64,000 nucleotides of DNA from Vampirovibrio chlorellavorus (GTDB taxonomy: Bacteria > Cyanobacteriota > Vampirovibrionia > Vampirovibrionales > Vampirovibrionaceae): assembly GCF_003149375.1 (NCBI RefSeq), contig NZ_QFWH01000003.1:299896-363895 (forward strand), read 5' to 3'. Under the pieces are notes generated by a model. It worked only from the letters and a program-made list of their open reading frames with translations. It did no database searches and was not told the DNA's origin. The first letter of the stretch is position 1; every line of letters starts with the position of its first letter. The position numbers and the translations under genes are program-made. Positions 17,132 to 26,496 of this stretch are shown here, one piece after another.

Positions 17132-17752
17132 TCATTCGGAGGCGGGCGCTGGTTCTTCCTCCGGTTTATCGTTCCCTGCGGCATCTGATGCAGTGGCTTC
17201 CGTTGATGCGCTCGCTGCGGCATCTGATGCTTGCGGAGCCTCTGGGGGTACTGCGGCGGGGGGATTCTCATTATAGACGGCAGCCGCTGCAATTGAATCA
17301 GAGTGTTCTTTCAAGGCCTTTAAATTGTACCAGTCGTCCTCATTTTCAGACTGGAAGTTATTACCATCGGCATTGGCTTGATCCAGGGCGGTTTCAAGCT
17401 GTTGATCCCCAAGGATGGCATTGGCCGCGTCTACTTGTGCCTGGCTTGCTCCAGCGAACCGGCCTTTTCCTTCCGAAAGGTCGGTTAAGTCCTGCCGGCT
17501 GAAAATGGGATTGCCATCCGAGTCTGTGCCGGATGCCAGGTTTTCCACGCCTGCCAGTGCCTGCAGTGGTGCTGCTTTGATTACCATGGCAAAAGGTAAA
17601 CTTACGCCCAAAGGATCATTTGATGCAAATGAATCCGTTGTGGGCTGACCTAATGGGCCTGTTCCAGCGCCAGCTTTTGCAGGGGCTGCGGGTCCAGTCG
17701 CACTTTGCATAGCCCTGGTAGTTATTCTTGCATTCGGATTAATGGTTCCCAT
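17132..17752 (-). CDS. Acidic Ala/Glu-rich protein, paralogue of the 16119-16739 product
   Basis: This product also has 206 aa and no signal peptide. A low-complexity Ala/Pro N-terminus is followed by 'DSDGNPIFSRQDLTDLSEG', a helical block 'AQVDAANAILGDQQLETALD', and 'NADGNNFQSENEDDWYNLKA'. This ordering (acidic loop, F-S-R-x-DL helix, Ala-rich helix, DG-acidic-W) parallels the 16119-16739 protein. The C-terminus is Ala/Glu/Pro-rich and disordered. An AGAGAGAGGT element precedes the ATG. Calcium binding is possible but no canonical 12-residue EF loop is complete. Together with 13743-15488 it forms a group of three exported-looking proteins lacking Sec signals; their role is unknown. Confidence 0.7.
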   Translation of the reverse strand: MGTINPNARITTRAMQSATGPAAPAKAGAGTGPLGQPTTDSFASNDPLGVSLPFAMVIKAAPLQALAGVENLASGTDSDGNPIFSRQDLTDLSEGKGRFAGASQAQVDAANAILGDQQLETALDQANADGNNFQSENEDDWYNLKALKEHSDSIAAAAVYNENPPAAVPPEAPQASDAAASASTEATASDAAGNDKPEEEPAPASE

Positions 17753-17949
17753 AGTTTACCTCTCTCTCTTTCACTTTGTATGTGATGGATACCTGATTCC
17801 CACGGGTGCTGGCTAATGTGCGCAAGCGGATGATCCTGCGACGAACTCAGACCGAGCATCGGGCTTTTGCAAGATAGAGGCTCCATTGGCCGCCATCGAA
17901 TGGAAAAGGCTTGAACTTACAATTTCACACTTCTTGAAATAAAAAATAA

Positions 17950-18080
17950 TTTTTGCAGGAAATTGCCTGTGCAATTTGTTCCGGGATCATCGGGATTGAA
18001 TGCCGATGGCTGGCCATGCCCGCAAACGCCTGTGATGGCGGGGGACAGGCCATGGCCTTGCCTGGACGCAGTTTGTAATG
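17950..18080. repeat. Intergenic repeat, copy B
   Basis: The partner of copy A at 15700-15850, in the same orientation relative to the flanking minus-strand genes. It lies between the cyclase stop and the start of the 17132-17752 gene. The shared core covers roughly 110 bp. Confidence 0.8.
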
Positions 18081-18152
18081 AGCAGGTAATAAACCGGGTG
18101 GGCCTTGCGGATGGGGTGCTGATCCTGAGCGGACAAAGCCCGTCTGGGGCAT

Positions 18153-19568
18153 TTACCGCTGGGGGCCCTCGGGAGGGAAGGGGCTGAAAATGCGCTCCGT
18201 GTTCTGCCACCCCCGAATTTCGGTGGCTCCCCAATCCTGACAGGCAATTCGACCGTTGAGATCCCGGTAGGTGTTCTCGGAGATCACAATGTCACAGCCC
18301 AGTTGTTTGGTGGTTTCCTGCAGGCGGGCGGCCAGATTGACGGGCACCCCGATCAGGGTAAAATCCTTGAAATCCATGGAGCCGATGTTCCCGACCATGA
18401 CCGGGCCAGTGGCAATGCCTATGCCCACTTGCAGGGGTTTCTGGTTGACCTTGATTTCGTTTCTTAAACGGACTTCCTGAATGATATTCTGGGCGGCCAG
18501 GGTGGCGGTGTAGGCGTGTTCCGTACCAGTCAGCGGAAAGCCCCAGTAAGCCATAAAGCCATCGCCCATCAGTTTGCTGATGACGCCATTGTACTTATGG
18601 AGTACGCAATAGCTGGCAATCTCGAAATATTCCACCAGATAGGCGACCATCTCGTCCGGGCTGGCTGTCTGGCTGAAGGCGGAAAAGCCCCGCAGATCAC
18701 AGAACAGAACCGTCATGTTGTAATGCTGGTTCTGGATATCCTCAAAAGCGCTTTTGTTCTGATTGAGGTATTTCAGCACTTCCGGGGAAAAGTATTGGGA
18801 GAATGTCGATTTCAGCTCGTTCTTTTCGAGCTGCAAAGTCAGGTTCTCCTGCCTGAGTTGCTGAATCATGGCGCGGACGATCAGATCGCCCTCCTGCTGT
18901 TTGTAATTGTCCCAATCCTGTTGGGTCAACCTTTGAATGCGAGGGGCATGGTGTTGCAGGATTCTGGATTCTTGCAGGCGCTCCTTGATCTTTTGTTGAT
19001 TATCCGACTGGGTCTGGGCGAGCGGGACAAAGCGGTTTTCCGGAAGCTCCGGTTTTTTGGGGGGCATCGGTTTTCTGGGCTCCGGGGCCTTGGGGGCCGG
19101 GGGTGCTTGCGCTTCCCGGTACTCAACCATGGCTTTGCGAACCTCCTGTAAGGAAGCACCCTGCCGGAGGGTAGATAAACAGTAGTAAGAGACGATCAGG
19201 AAGCATTGCCAAAAAACAACGCTAAGCAGGGGTATCCATTCAATTTGGCCATTGTATTGGCTGAATGCCGAAACCGGCATGCCAGAGACCACGCTCAGGA
19301 ACAGAGAAACGTCTGTCACTGGAAAAAAAGTCTGCCAGTGTCCCGGTAACAGTGGCCCCAACAGGAATTTGTAGAAACTGTATAAAGGACTGCACAGGCC
19401 ATAACCAAGGGGCTGTATAAACCAGAGTGACTCGGGCAGGGGCAGGTTCAGCAGTCGCGCCCCAAAGGGAAACCCCACCGCCATGATGATACCGGCCATG
19501 ACCAGCACGTTGAACTTGAAAATCTCAGCGGCTTTGATTGGATGCGTTCGACGGTCGGACATTCTCAT
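18153..19568 (-). CDS. Membrane-anchored class III adenylate/guanylate cyclase
   Basis: A ~471-aa protein that would make cAMP or cGMP from the nucleoside triphosphate. Three or four hydrophobic segments lie in the first ~150 residues. A Pro-rich linker ('APPAPKAPEPRKPMPPKK') and a coiled-coil-like stretch follow, then the catalytic domain. Catalytic features: the metal-binding Asp in 'VLFCDLRGFSAF', 'KLMGDGFMAYWG', 'GIATGPVMVGNIGS' and 'TLIGVPVNLAARLQ' (Asn and Arg of the transition-state motif). The frame is open to a TTG at 19643; the ATG at 19568 is preferred, with another ATG two codons later. Ribosome-binding sites are weak for all. The linker suggests signalling from the membrane domain. 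Confidence 0.85.
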   Translation of the reverse strand: MRMSDRRTHPIKAAEIFKFNVLVMAGIIMAVGFPFGARLLNLPLPESLWFIQPLGYGLCSPLYSFYKFLLGPLLPGHWQTFFPVTDVSLFLSVVSGMPVSAFSQYNGQIEWIPLLSVVFWQCFLIVSYYCLSTLRQGASLQEVRKAMVEYREAQAPPAPKAPEPRKPMPPKKPELPENRFVPLAQTQSDNQQKIKERLQESRILQHHAPRIQRLTQQDWDNYKQQEGDLIVRAMIQQLRQENLTLQLEKNELKSTFSQYFSPEVLKYLNQNKSAFEDIQNQHYNMTVLFCDLRGFSAFSQTASPDEMVAYLVEYFEIASYCVLHKYNGVISKLMGDGFMAYWGFPLTGTEHAYTATLAAQNIIQEVRLRNEIKVNQKPLQVGIGIATGPVMVGNIGSMDFKDFTLIGVPVNLAARLQETTKQLGCDIVISENTYRDLNGRIACQDWGATEIRGWQNTERIFSPFPPEGPQR

Positions 19569-19821
19569 GGACTGCCTGTTACTGCCTGTCTTGTCTGGAT
19601 ACACGAATTCAGGAAACCGCCGAAGCCGGTCAGTCCCGGGCAATGGGGGCTCTGTCAGTGTTATCGACCCACCCCGCCAATTCTTGAATTTTTTTTACAA
19701 AATCGTCCGGGAGACCGGGTTGAGGATGCGCTAAAAAGGGCTTCACCCGGACAGGCAATGCCCGGAGAAGGGATTCGGTCTGTCCGGTCGGTCGGCCTCA
19801 GACAGTCTCAGAGTCGGATCT

Positions 19822-20727
19822 CTAGGGAGCGGGTCGGGTGGTTTTGGCTTTGGCGGCCTTGAAGCCCGGATTCTGGAAGGAAAGCAGACCCGGCTGCGAT
19901 TTGAAGCTGTGAATGAACTTGCAGGCATCGATACATTCCCCGCAGTTGAAGCAGCCATCGAACTGTCCCACTTTCAGGGCCCCGGTATCTCGGGGGTCAA
20001 TATCCACCGGGCAAACGATTTGGCAGGCGGTACAGGATTTGCAGTCCTCGGTTTTGCTGCTCTGGAACTGAATTTCCAGTGGGCGCCACGGGGAATCCTC
20101 ATGGTATGCGGAAATCGATTGGGCCAGCCCGTAGGGGCAGCAGGTGCGGCAGAAGTCGTTGCCCACGAAAAGCAGAAACAGGCCAATTAACAGGAACAAA
20201 CCGTTGCCAAAAACCAGGGCGATGTGGGGATGTCCGCTGGCGTACTGCTGAATAACCCACTGGGGCGGAACGACATAAAAACAAAGCAGCAAGCTGAGGC
20301 CAAAGGTCAGCAGGATGGCCAGAACGGGAGACAAGGCCGGGAAAATGAATCTGAAGGAGGGGTGATCACGCAGAATCAGCTTCATCCAGCGGGGCTTGGG
20401 GGCCAGTCCCACCATGGCCCGCAGGGGGTGGGTCCATTCGGTCAGGGTGTTGTGGGGGCAGGCCCAGCCACAAAACAGGCGTCCCCAAATGAAAGAAATG
20501 ACGCCGATGAGAATGACGGCCCCGTAAAATCCGATTGGCAGCCACTTCAGGTTCTCAAAGGCAAATGGCCATGGCTTCCCCAGGAACATCAAATGCTGAT
20601 GGATCATATCCACCCGAAAAACATCCAGTACCGGGCTCAGAAAGCATAGCGCCCAGAAAAAAGGCTGGATGAGTTTACCGCGAAATGCGTGGTATCGGTA
20701 CTTAAGGGGGTTGCTGGACTGCTTCAT
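19822..20727 (-). CDS. CcoG/FixG-like polyferredoxin membrane protein, short form
   Basis: A 301-aa inner-membrane protein with four or five hydrophobic helices. A membrane-associated motif 'GRLFCGWACPHNTLTEW', a 'CRTCCPYGLAQS' motif and two [4Fe-4S] motifs, 'CKSCTACQIVCPVDIDPR' and 'CFNCGECIDACKF', follow the order seen in CcoG/FixG/RdxA and NapH. It lacks the long periplasmic C-terminal domain of CcoG (usually ~470 aa), ending shortly after the second cluster. The family moves electrons across or along the membrane, in CcoG to reduce copper for cbb3 oxidase assembly. No oxidase genes are nearby, so the partner is unknown. Confidence 0.8.
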   Translation of the reverse strand: MKQSSNPLKYRYHAFRGKLIQPFFWALCFLSPVLDVFRVDMIHQHLMFLGKPWPFAFENLKWLPIGFYGAVILIGVISFIWGRLFCGWACPHNTLTEWTHPLRAMVGLAPKPRWMKLILRDHPSFRFIFPALSPVLAILLTFGLSLLLCFYVVPPQWVIQQYASGHPHIALVFGNGLFLLIGLFLLFVGNDFCRTCCPYGLAQSISAYHEDSPWRPLEIQFQSSKTEDCKSCTACQIVCPVDIDPRDTGALKVGQFDGCFNCGECIDACKFIHSFKSQPGLLSFQNPGFKAAKAKTTRPAP

Positions 20728-20955
20728 GAATTTAGCGAAGGGTGGGGGCTTTGCGGTTTACAGTGTTATCCTACTGCGGTTGGGCTGATTTACCAATGGG
20801 TTTTGCGCATTTGGGCAGGTTTAGCCAATTGTCGAATTTTGAAGGGTGTCCTATTTTTTTACAATAACAAGCAGGGAATGTTTACCCGTCTTTTGCAAGG
20901 AGGGCCCTCTTCAACTTCAGCATTGGACTGTCACTGCTCACCGGGAGGGAGTGTT

Positions 20956-22137
20956 ATGCGCATTGCCCAAATTGCTCCGCTGTGGGAGCTGGTTCCCCCA
21001 CGTGCCTATGGAGGAACCGAGCTGGTGGCTTACCTGCTAAGCGAGGGGTTGATTCAACGGGGTCATGAGGTGACCCTGTTCGCGGTGGCAGGCTCCCAGA
21101 CGTCCGGATGCCTGAGGGCTTATGCCTCTCAGCCCTTGAGGGAGCTGGAGGAAACCCTGCATAACGACAAGACGCATTGTACGGTCATGGCATCCGAACT
21201 GAATGTGCTGGGCGATGTCTTTCTGGAGGCCGAGCGCTACGACGTCATTCACAATCACATGGGCTTTCAGGCTTTGCCCTTTGCCAACTTCGTGGAGACC
21301 CCGGTGGTGACCACGCTGCACAACGCCCTCTCACCGCAGCCGGTGCGGGACTTGTTCCTCAAAAATGCCCACCAGCACTATGTTTCAATCAGTCGTTATC
21401 AACAGCAGCTTTGGCCGGAATTGCATTACGCGGCCACCATTTACCACGGAATCGATCTGAGCCGCTTTGAACCGAAGTTCGCGCTTTCCGGCGAACCCTA
21501 TCTGGCTTTTCTGGGGCGATTGTCCCCTGAAAAAGGTCCTTTGCAGGCCATTCGGGTGGCGCAGGCTCTGGGTCTGAAACTTTTGCTGGCCGGGAAGATT
21601 GATCGGGTTGATCAGGTTTTTTATGACTCGGTTTTGGCCAGCCAGATTGATGGCGATCGGATTATCTACGTGGGGGAACTGGAGCATGCCGCCAAGGTGG
21701 AGTTCCTGCGGAACGCGGCTGCCTGCCTGTTCCCGGTACAGTGGCCTGAACCCTTCGGGTTGGTCATGATTGAGGCCATGGCTTGCGGCACACCGGTATT
21801 TGCCCTGCGAAACGGCTCCGTGCCGGAGGTCGTGGATCATGGGGTGAGCGGCTACGTGGCGGACACCGTGGAAGCCTTGACGCGGGCCGTTCAGGATTAC
21901 GCCCGGTTTGATCGCCGTTTGGTGCGGCAAAAGGCCGAAGAGCGGTTTTCCGCCCAGCGCATGGTGGTGGAACACGAGCGTCTCTATCAACGATTGGTCA
22001 ATGTCAACCGATGGGATGGGAACCTCTGGCACCGTGCCAGTCGAAACCTTACAGCCAGTTCACCGCTGCCTTTGCACCGGGCCTCGGATCGTCCTGCCTG
22101 CCAGTATGGACGTCCCGCCGCAACCCCGGCGGATTGA
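20956..22137 (+). CDS. GT4-family glycosyltransferase
   Basis: A 393-aa GT-B fold glycosyltransferase. The N-terminal domain begins 'MRIAQIAPLWELVPPRAYGG' (donor/acceptor Gly-rich turn). The C-terminal domain has 'GRLSPEKGPLQAI' and the E-x7-E-type motif 'EPFGLVMIEAMACGTPVFA'. The ATG at 20956 follows GGGAGGGAG; the frame is open to 20689 but upstream codons show no homology. It is probably cytosolic and uses a nucleotide-sugar donor. The next gene, 80 bp downstream, is a glycogen-debranching-type hydrolase, so the pair probably acts in storage or exported glucan metabolism. Acceptor unknown. Confidence 0.88.
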   Translation: MRIAQIAPLWELVPPRAYGGTELVAYLLSEGLIQRGHEVTLFAVAGSQTSGCLRAYASQPLRELEETLHNDKTHCTVMASELNVLGDVFLEAERYDVIHNHMGFQALPFANFVETPVVTTLHNALSPQPVRDLFLKNAHQHYVSISRYQQQLWPELHYAATIYHGIDLSRFEPKFALSGEPYLAFLGRLSPEKGPLQAIRVAQALGLKLLLAGKIDRVDQVFYDSVLASQIDGDRIIYVGELEHAAKVEFLRNAAACLFPVQWPEPFGLVMIEAMACGTPVFALRNGSVPEVVDHGVSGYVADTVEALTRAVQDYARFDRRLVRQKAEERFSAQRMVVEHERLYQRLVNVNRWDGNLWHRASRNLTASSPLPLHRASDRPACQYGRPAATPAD

Positions 22138-22217
22138 TAAAGGCCAGTCTGTGGCAGGTCGGTAGCGGTTTGGCCACACAGCGTCCCTGACTCAGGTTCT
22201 TCCCGAAAGAGAGCGCC

Positions 22218-24410
22218 ATGAAAATCAAACAGCCCGAGGATTTTTTATCCAGAAATCGCAGCATCAAGCACAACCATCTGTACCTGGTGGATGATTTGCA
22301 GGGCAATATTCCCCGGGGCGATATGTCGGGTCTTGGCATGTACCACCTGGACACCCGATTTTTGAGCTGTTTTGAAATCAAGCTGCATGGCACAGACCCC
22401 ATCCCCCTGCTCTCTTCCACGGAAATGGGTTACATGTCCACCATTGTGTTTACCAACGGGCCTATTGAAACGACCACGGAGGATGGTACCCCGGTCACCC
22501 TGCCCCCGGAGATCATTCAGCTGAAGCGGGAGACGGTGTTATACGGCCTTCAGTTTGAACGCTTTTGGCTGGTCAGCTACTATTCCAAACCCGTTTATAT
22601 GGAGCTGAGTCTGACGTTTGACGCTGATTTTCGCGATATGTTCGACATCCGGGGCATCGTGGAGATGCCTCCGTTACAAAAACGCCCCCCCATTATGGAC
22701 ACCAGCGGTCAAAATCCGGTGCTGATTTTTGGATGCAAGGATCGCAGCGGGCGTAACCTGCAAACGGGGATTCGTTTCGTGGATCTGGCCCCGGAGGAAG
22801 CGCCCGCCCGGGACTTGCCCACGGTGATTTACCGGACCTTGCTGAAACCAAGGCACCCTTTAAACTTTAACTACGAAATTCAGACCATCATCAACGATCA
22901 TTTGATGAACGCGGGGGTGATTGAAACCAGTGTCCAAACCATGGACGAAGCCCTGATGCACCTTAATTTCAGGGCCCGCAGAAACGTTCAGGACACTGCC
23001 GTCTTCGTTTCTGATAACGAGGATTTCAACGAAATGATGTCCCGGAACCAGAAAGACATGCAGATGCTGACAACCCATAGCGATGAGGGTAGCTATGTGG
23101 CCGCCGGAATCCCCTGGTATGTGGCCCTGTTTGGACGGGATTCGCTGATCACCTCCCGGTTCGCAATGTTGTATAACCCGACGGTGGCTCGGGAGTCCCT
23201 GAAAATACTGGCCAAGTATCAGGGGAAGGAGACGAATCCGCATCGGGATGAGGAACCGGGCAAGATTCTGCATGAAATGCGGGTGGGGGAGCTGGCCCGG
23301 TTGGGAGAGATTCCGCACACCCCCTACTACGGCAGTGTGGATTCGACCCCCTTGTTTATTATTACCTTGTACGAGTATTTCCGCTGGACCAACGATCGTG
23401 AGTTACTGTGCAAGTTGTGGCCCAATGCTCTGGCCGCCCTGAACTGGATTGACGACAACCTGCGCAAGCATCCACTGGGTTTTAGCACCTACCGTAGCAG
23501 TTGTCCCCGGGGTATTTTGCAGCAGGGCTGGAAGGATTCCTACGATAGTGTGATGGATGAGTTCGGGGTGATTGGACAGCCCCCCATCGCCCTGTCGGAA
23601 GTACAGGGTTACGTGTACCTGGCCAAGACCTACATGGCCCGTTTGGCCGACTATATGGAGAACAAGGAGCTAAGGCAGCGCCTGAAGCAGGATTGTCTGG
23701 AGTTTCGCAAACGCTTTAACACCCACTTCTGGATGGACGATCTGGAATACTGCGCGCTGGCACTGAATGAAACCGGCCAGCCCTTCCGGGTCATCACCTC
23801 CAATCCGGGGCACTGTCTGGAAACCGGTCTGTTTTATGAGAACCATGCCAACCAGACCGTAAACCGCCTCATGTCCGCGGATTTGTTCAATGGCTGGGGC
23901 ATCCGAACCCTCAGCTCCAACACGGTGGCTTACAATCCCATGAGTTATCACAATGGTTCCATCTGGCCGCACGACAATGCTTTAATTGCCCGGGGCTTTG
24001 CCCGCCTGAATCGTCCGGACTTGGTAGAGCGCATTTTTACGGGCTTGTTTGAGGCCGCCCGGCACATGTACTATCGTCGCCTGCCGGAACTGTTTTGCGG
24101 ATTCCGCAAAGAGGACGGCAAAGAGGGCGATCCGCCGGTTCGCTACGCCGTCTCGTGTAATCCCCAGGCCTGGGCGTCAGCGGCCATGTACTCCATTATT
24201 CAGTCCATGCTCAATATGCGGGTGGATGCGCCCCGCAAGAAGTTGTCCATTCATTCGCCCCGCTTGCCCCATTACATGTCATTTTTACAGATTAACAACC
24301 TGTGTGTGGGCAAGGCGATGGTCGATCTCGAGTTTCGGCGCAACCACCAGAGCGTGACCGTGGATGTGCGCAACCGAAAGGGCGAACTGGACATTACGGT
24401 GCAGGTTTGA
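22218..24410 (+). CDS. Glycogen-debranching-enzyme-like glycoside hydrolase
   Basis: A 730-aa protein with an N-terminal beta-rich domain of the GDE N-terminal type ('DMSGLGMYHLDTRFLS' around residues 35-50) and a C-terminal (alpha/alpha)6 catalytic domain. In the latter, 'AAGIPWYVALFGRDSLIT' (near residue 295) and 'YHNGSIWPHDNALIARG' are typical of amylo-alpha-1,6-glucosidase-like families. It is expected to hydrolyse alpha-glucosidic branch points or related oligosaccharides in the cytosol. The ATG follows GAAAGAGAG. It probably forms an operon with the GT4 gene. Exact linkage specificity cannot be judged. Confidence 0.85.
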   Translation: MKIKQPEDFLSRNRSIKHNHLYLVDDLQGNIPRGDMSGLGMYHLDTRFLSCFEIKLHGTDPIPLLSSTEMGYMSTIVFTNGPIETTTEDGTPVTLPPEIIQLKRETVLYGLQFERFWLVSYYSKPVYMELSLTFDADFRDMFDIRGIVEMPPLQKRPPIMDTSGQNPVLIFGCKDRSGRNLQTGIRFVDLAPEEAPARDLPTVIYRTLLKPRHPLNFNYEIQTIINDHLMNAGVIETSVQTMDEALMHLNFRARRNVQDTAVFVSDNEDFNEMMSRNQKDMQMLTTHSDEGSYVAAGIPWYVALFGRDSLITSRFAMLYNPTVARESLKILAKYQGKETNPHRDEEPGKILHEMRVGELARLGEIPHTPYYGSVDSTPLFIITLYEYFRWTNDRELLCKLWPNALAALNWIDDNLRKHPLGFSTYRSSCPRGILQQGWKDSYDSVMDEFGVIGQPPIALSEVQGYVYLAKTYMARLADYMENKELRQRLKQDCLEFRKRFNTHFWMDDLEYCALALNETGQPFRVITSNPGHCLETGLFYENHANQTVNRLMSADLFNGWGIRTLSSNTVAYNPMSYHNGSIWPHDNALIARGFARLNRPDLVERIFTGLFEAARHMYYRRLPELFCGFRKEDGKEGDPPVRYAVSCNPQAWASAAMYSIIQSMLNMRVDAPRKKLSIHSPRLPHYMSFLQINNLCVGKAMVDLEFRRNHQSVTVDVRNRKGELDITVQV

Positions 24411-24441
24411 GCTTTGATAAGAATGAGGGGCGAAAAAGGAG

Positions 24442-24528
24442 CGACCCGGCCAGATTTTACGTCTGACCGGGTCGGTTTCGTTTCCCGGAGTGGGTGACAG
24501 CAGTTTGGTGGCCGTATCTCACTCCGGG
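24442..24528 (+). terminator. Terminator followed by a second hairpin
   Basis: A 13-bp stem with one mismatch (24442-24454 with 24462-24474) and a T-rich tail ends the debranching-enzyme transcript. Eight bases later a perfect 9-bp inverted repeat (24484-24492 with 24520-24528) occurs without a T-run. The remaining stretch 24530-24900 holds nothing I can name. Confidence 0.7.
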
Positions 24529-24923
24529 GAAGTTTGTGATAGTAGACAACGAGAGGTTGAGTCCAAGGGGGATGATGTGACCCTCAGACCGTTTGTTTGA
24601 CTGACAAGCTCATTATCGGCCAGATTTTGAAGATCTTTAGCCTGACTTTGCAATTTGGGAAGTTCCTGGGGGCCGCTTTCGTCAATTCCGAAATAGCCGT
24701 TCTGCTAGGCGGACTGAAACCATTAGCGAATCTTCCTTTAGACGAACAGGTAATTTAACCAAAAATGCCGGGAGATATAATATCCAGACTTTCTCCGGTA
24801 GCCCAGCTTGTGAATATCAATGTCACAACTGGGTTTGGTTGGATTGGGCGATGACTATTTACCGTGGGAGAGGATTCTGGTTAGACAATCGCCCTGTGTT
24901 ACAGGATAGGAGATGTGATTGCT

Positions 24924-25130
24924 ATGTTAAACAAGACTGAAATCAAGGGAAACTGGCATGTTTTGAAGGGCAAGCTCAAGGAAAAGTATGCTCAGTTGAC
25001 CGATAACGACTTGCTGTATGTCGAAGGCAAGGAAGAGGAACTATTGGGTCGCATTCAGCAGCGCACGGGCCGTACCCGCCGTGAGATTGAGCGGGATATT
25101 GAAAACCTGTTGCCCCTTAAATCCCGTTAA
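24924..25130 (+). CDS. CsbD-family stress-associated protein
   Basis: A 68-aa hydrophilic protein matching CsbD/YjbJ: 'KGNWHVLKGKLKEKYAQLTD' then 'DLLYVEGKEEELLGRIQQRT'. Family members are abundant general-stress proteins of unclear biochemical role. The ATG at 24924 is 11 nt after AGGAGA; an in-frame GTG at 24915 is too close to that element. It is probably monocistronic, with a long 5' region. An imperfect hairpin (arms near 25159-25168 and 25183-25193) follows the stop. Confidence 0.85.
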   Translation: MLNKTEIKGNWHVLKGKLKEKYAQLTDNDLLYVEGKEEELLGRIQQRTGRTRREIERDIENLLPLKSR

Positions 25131-25265
25131 GGGCAGGCTCAGATACCCTTTGCACCGTAGGCGCCCACGATGGTCGATGATTGTCGTGGGTGCTGGTGCA
25201 ATTTACGGGGAAGGAACCGCACGGTATACAGATCAAAAGCGGGCCATTGATAGAGTGGGCTGGGC

Positions 25266-26180
25266 CTAGGCGCTTTCGGCGGTTCCTTCGTATTCCTCAA
25301 CGTGAACCAGCACCTCCCGGACCTGTCCGTCAAAGGCTTCGCCCAGTGTGGATTCCACCCGGTAGGAAATGCCATGGGCTTCCTTCACCGTTAGTTGGGG
25401 GTCCACCTGAATGTGTAGATCGATAAAGACGTGATCCCGCATGCCCCGGCTTCGGATTTTATGACAGTCCAGCACACCGGGGACGGCCAGCACCACGGCG
25501 CTGATTTCGTTGGGATCCAGGGCGGCTTCATCGGTCAGGGCGCTGAAGTGGATCATAATCAGTTCAAAGCCCACTTTCAGGATGATGAGGGATACTACCA
25601 GGGCCAATACCGTATCTGCCCACAAAAAGCCCAGTTGCACGGCGGCCATGGAGAACAGCACGGAGATGGACACCAGACAGTCGGACAGGGTGTGCTTGGC
25701 GTCCGCTATCAGCAAGTCGCTTTTTAGTTCTTTCCCTTTTTTGTTCTCGTACCAGGTGACCCACAGGTTAATGAGCAGGGTAATGCCGATAATCCCGTAG
25801 CTGGTGGGAGAAATCCGGGGGTGGCTGTGCTGGGGGGAGAAAAACCGGGAGAACCCTTCACCGGCAATCTCAAAACAGGTCAGAAAGATAAAAAAGGAGA
25901 TGACCATGGAGGCGATGGCTTCAAACTTGCGGTGTCCGTAGGGGTGGTTATGATCGGCGGGCTTCATGGAGATATTCAGGCCCACAATGCCCACCACGTT
26001 GGCCACGGCATCCAATAGCGAGTGGAAACCATCGGCGGTCATGCTGAGGGTGTGGGTTTGGTAGCCCCAAAACAGCTTGCTCAGGGAAACCAGCAGGTTG
26101 AAGAACAACGTCACCCCGAACACGCCCTGGGGGGTGTGCAGAATTTTGGAATAAAGGCTGGCTGGGGGAGTGGTTTGCAT
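25266..26180 (-). CDS. Cation diffusion facilitator (probable zinc exporter)
   Basis: A 304-aa CDF antiporter with six predicted TM helices and a cytoplasmic C-terminal domain ending in an acidic tail. The metal site is readable: TM2 'GFHSLLDAVANV' gives H-x3-D, where FieF has D-x3-D, and TM5 'DAKHTLSDCLVS' gives H-x3-D. By family knowledge two HxxxD motifs favour zinc (or cobalt) over iron or manganese. 'NHPYGHRKFEA' is the usual cytoplasmic loop. The frame opens at a TTG (26243), but the ATG at 26180 gives the normal family length. Divergent to mgtE. Confidence 0.9.
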   Translation of the reverse strand: MQTTPPASLYSKILHTPQGVFGVTLFFNLLVSLSKLFWGYQTHTLSMTADGFHSLLDAVANVVGIVGLNISMKPADHNHPYGHRKFEAIASMVISFFIFLTCFEIAGEGFSRFFSPQHSHPRISPTSYGIIGITLLINLWVTWYENKKGKELKSDLLIADAKHTLSDCLVSISVLFSMAAVQLGFLWADTVLALVVSLIILKVGFELIMIHFSALTDEAALDPNEISAVVLAVPGVLDCHKIRSRGMRDHVFIDLHIQVDPQLTVKEAHGISYRVESTLGEAFDGQVREVLVHVEEYEGTAESA

Positions 26181-26431
26181 ACCCGGTAAAAAAGCTCGGC
26201 TTCCGACACGCTGGTTCCAGTTTATCAAAAAAGCGGCTCTCAAAAGAAAATTGGAGCGGAGGGTGAGGGATGGGGATTGGTCTCGGGCAGTCTTTTTTGC
26301 CGTACCTCAACCGGTGAGTGCTTGCGCATCAGGGGTTGTCTGTTTTCAACCAGTCCAATGGTCTGCGCTGGAATGCTATGAGGCGATTTTTGAGCCTGAA
26401 GTCCAGCCTGCGGCGTTATGGCAACAATCAC

Positions 26432-26458
26432 TTGCAACCCGCTTTGAGTTGATACAAT
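26432..26458 (+). promoter_or_regulatory. Possible promoter of mgtE
   Basis: TTGCAA (26432-26437) and TACAAT (26453-26458) are separated by 15 bp, just under 40 bp before the mgtE ATG. The spacing is short, so the -35 assignment is weak. Confidence 0.3.
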
Positions 26459-26496
26459 GGGTAGATACCTTTCCCAAGTTTTAGGCCCAGTTCCCT

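Noticed and set aside
26181..26496. Magnesium riboswitch or a 104-aa ORF upstream of mgtE
   Set aside because: No M-box-like conserved segments were recognised, and the ORF has no start signal and overlaps the CDF start region.
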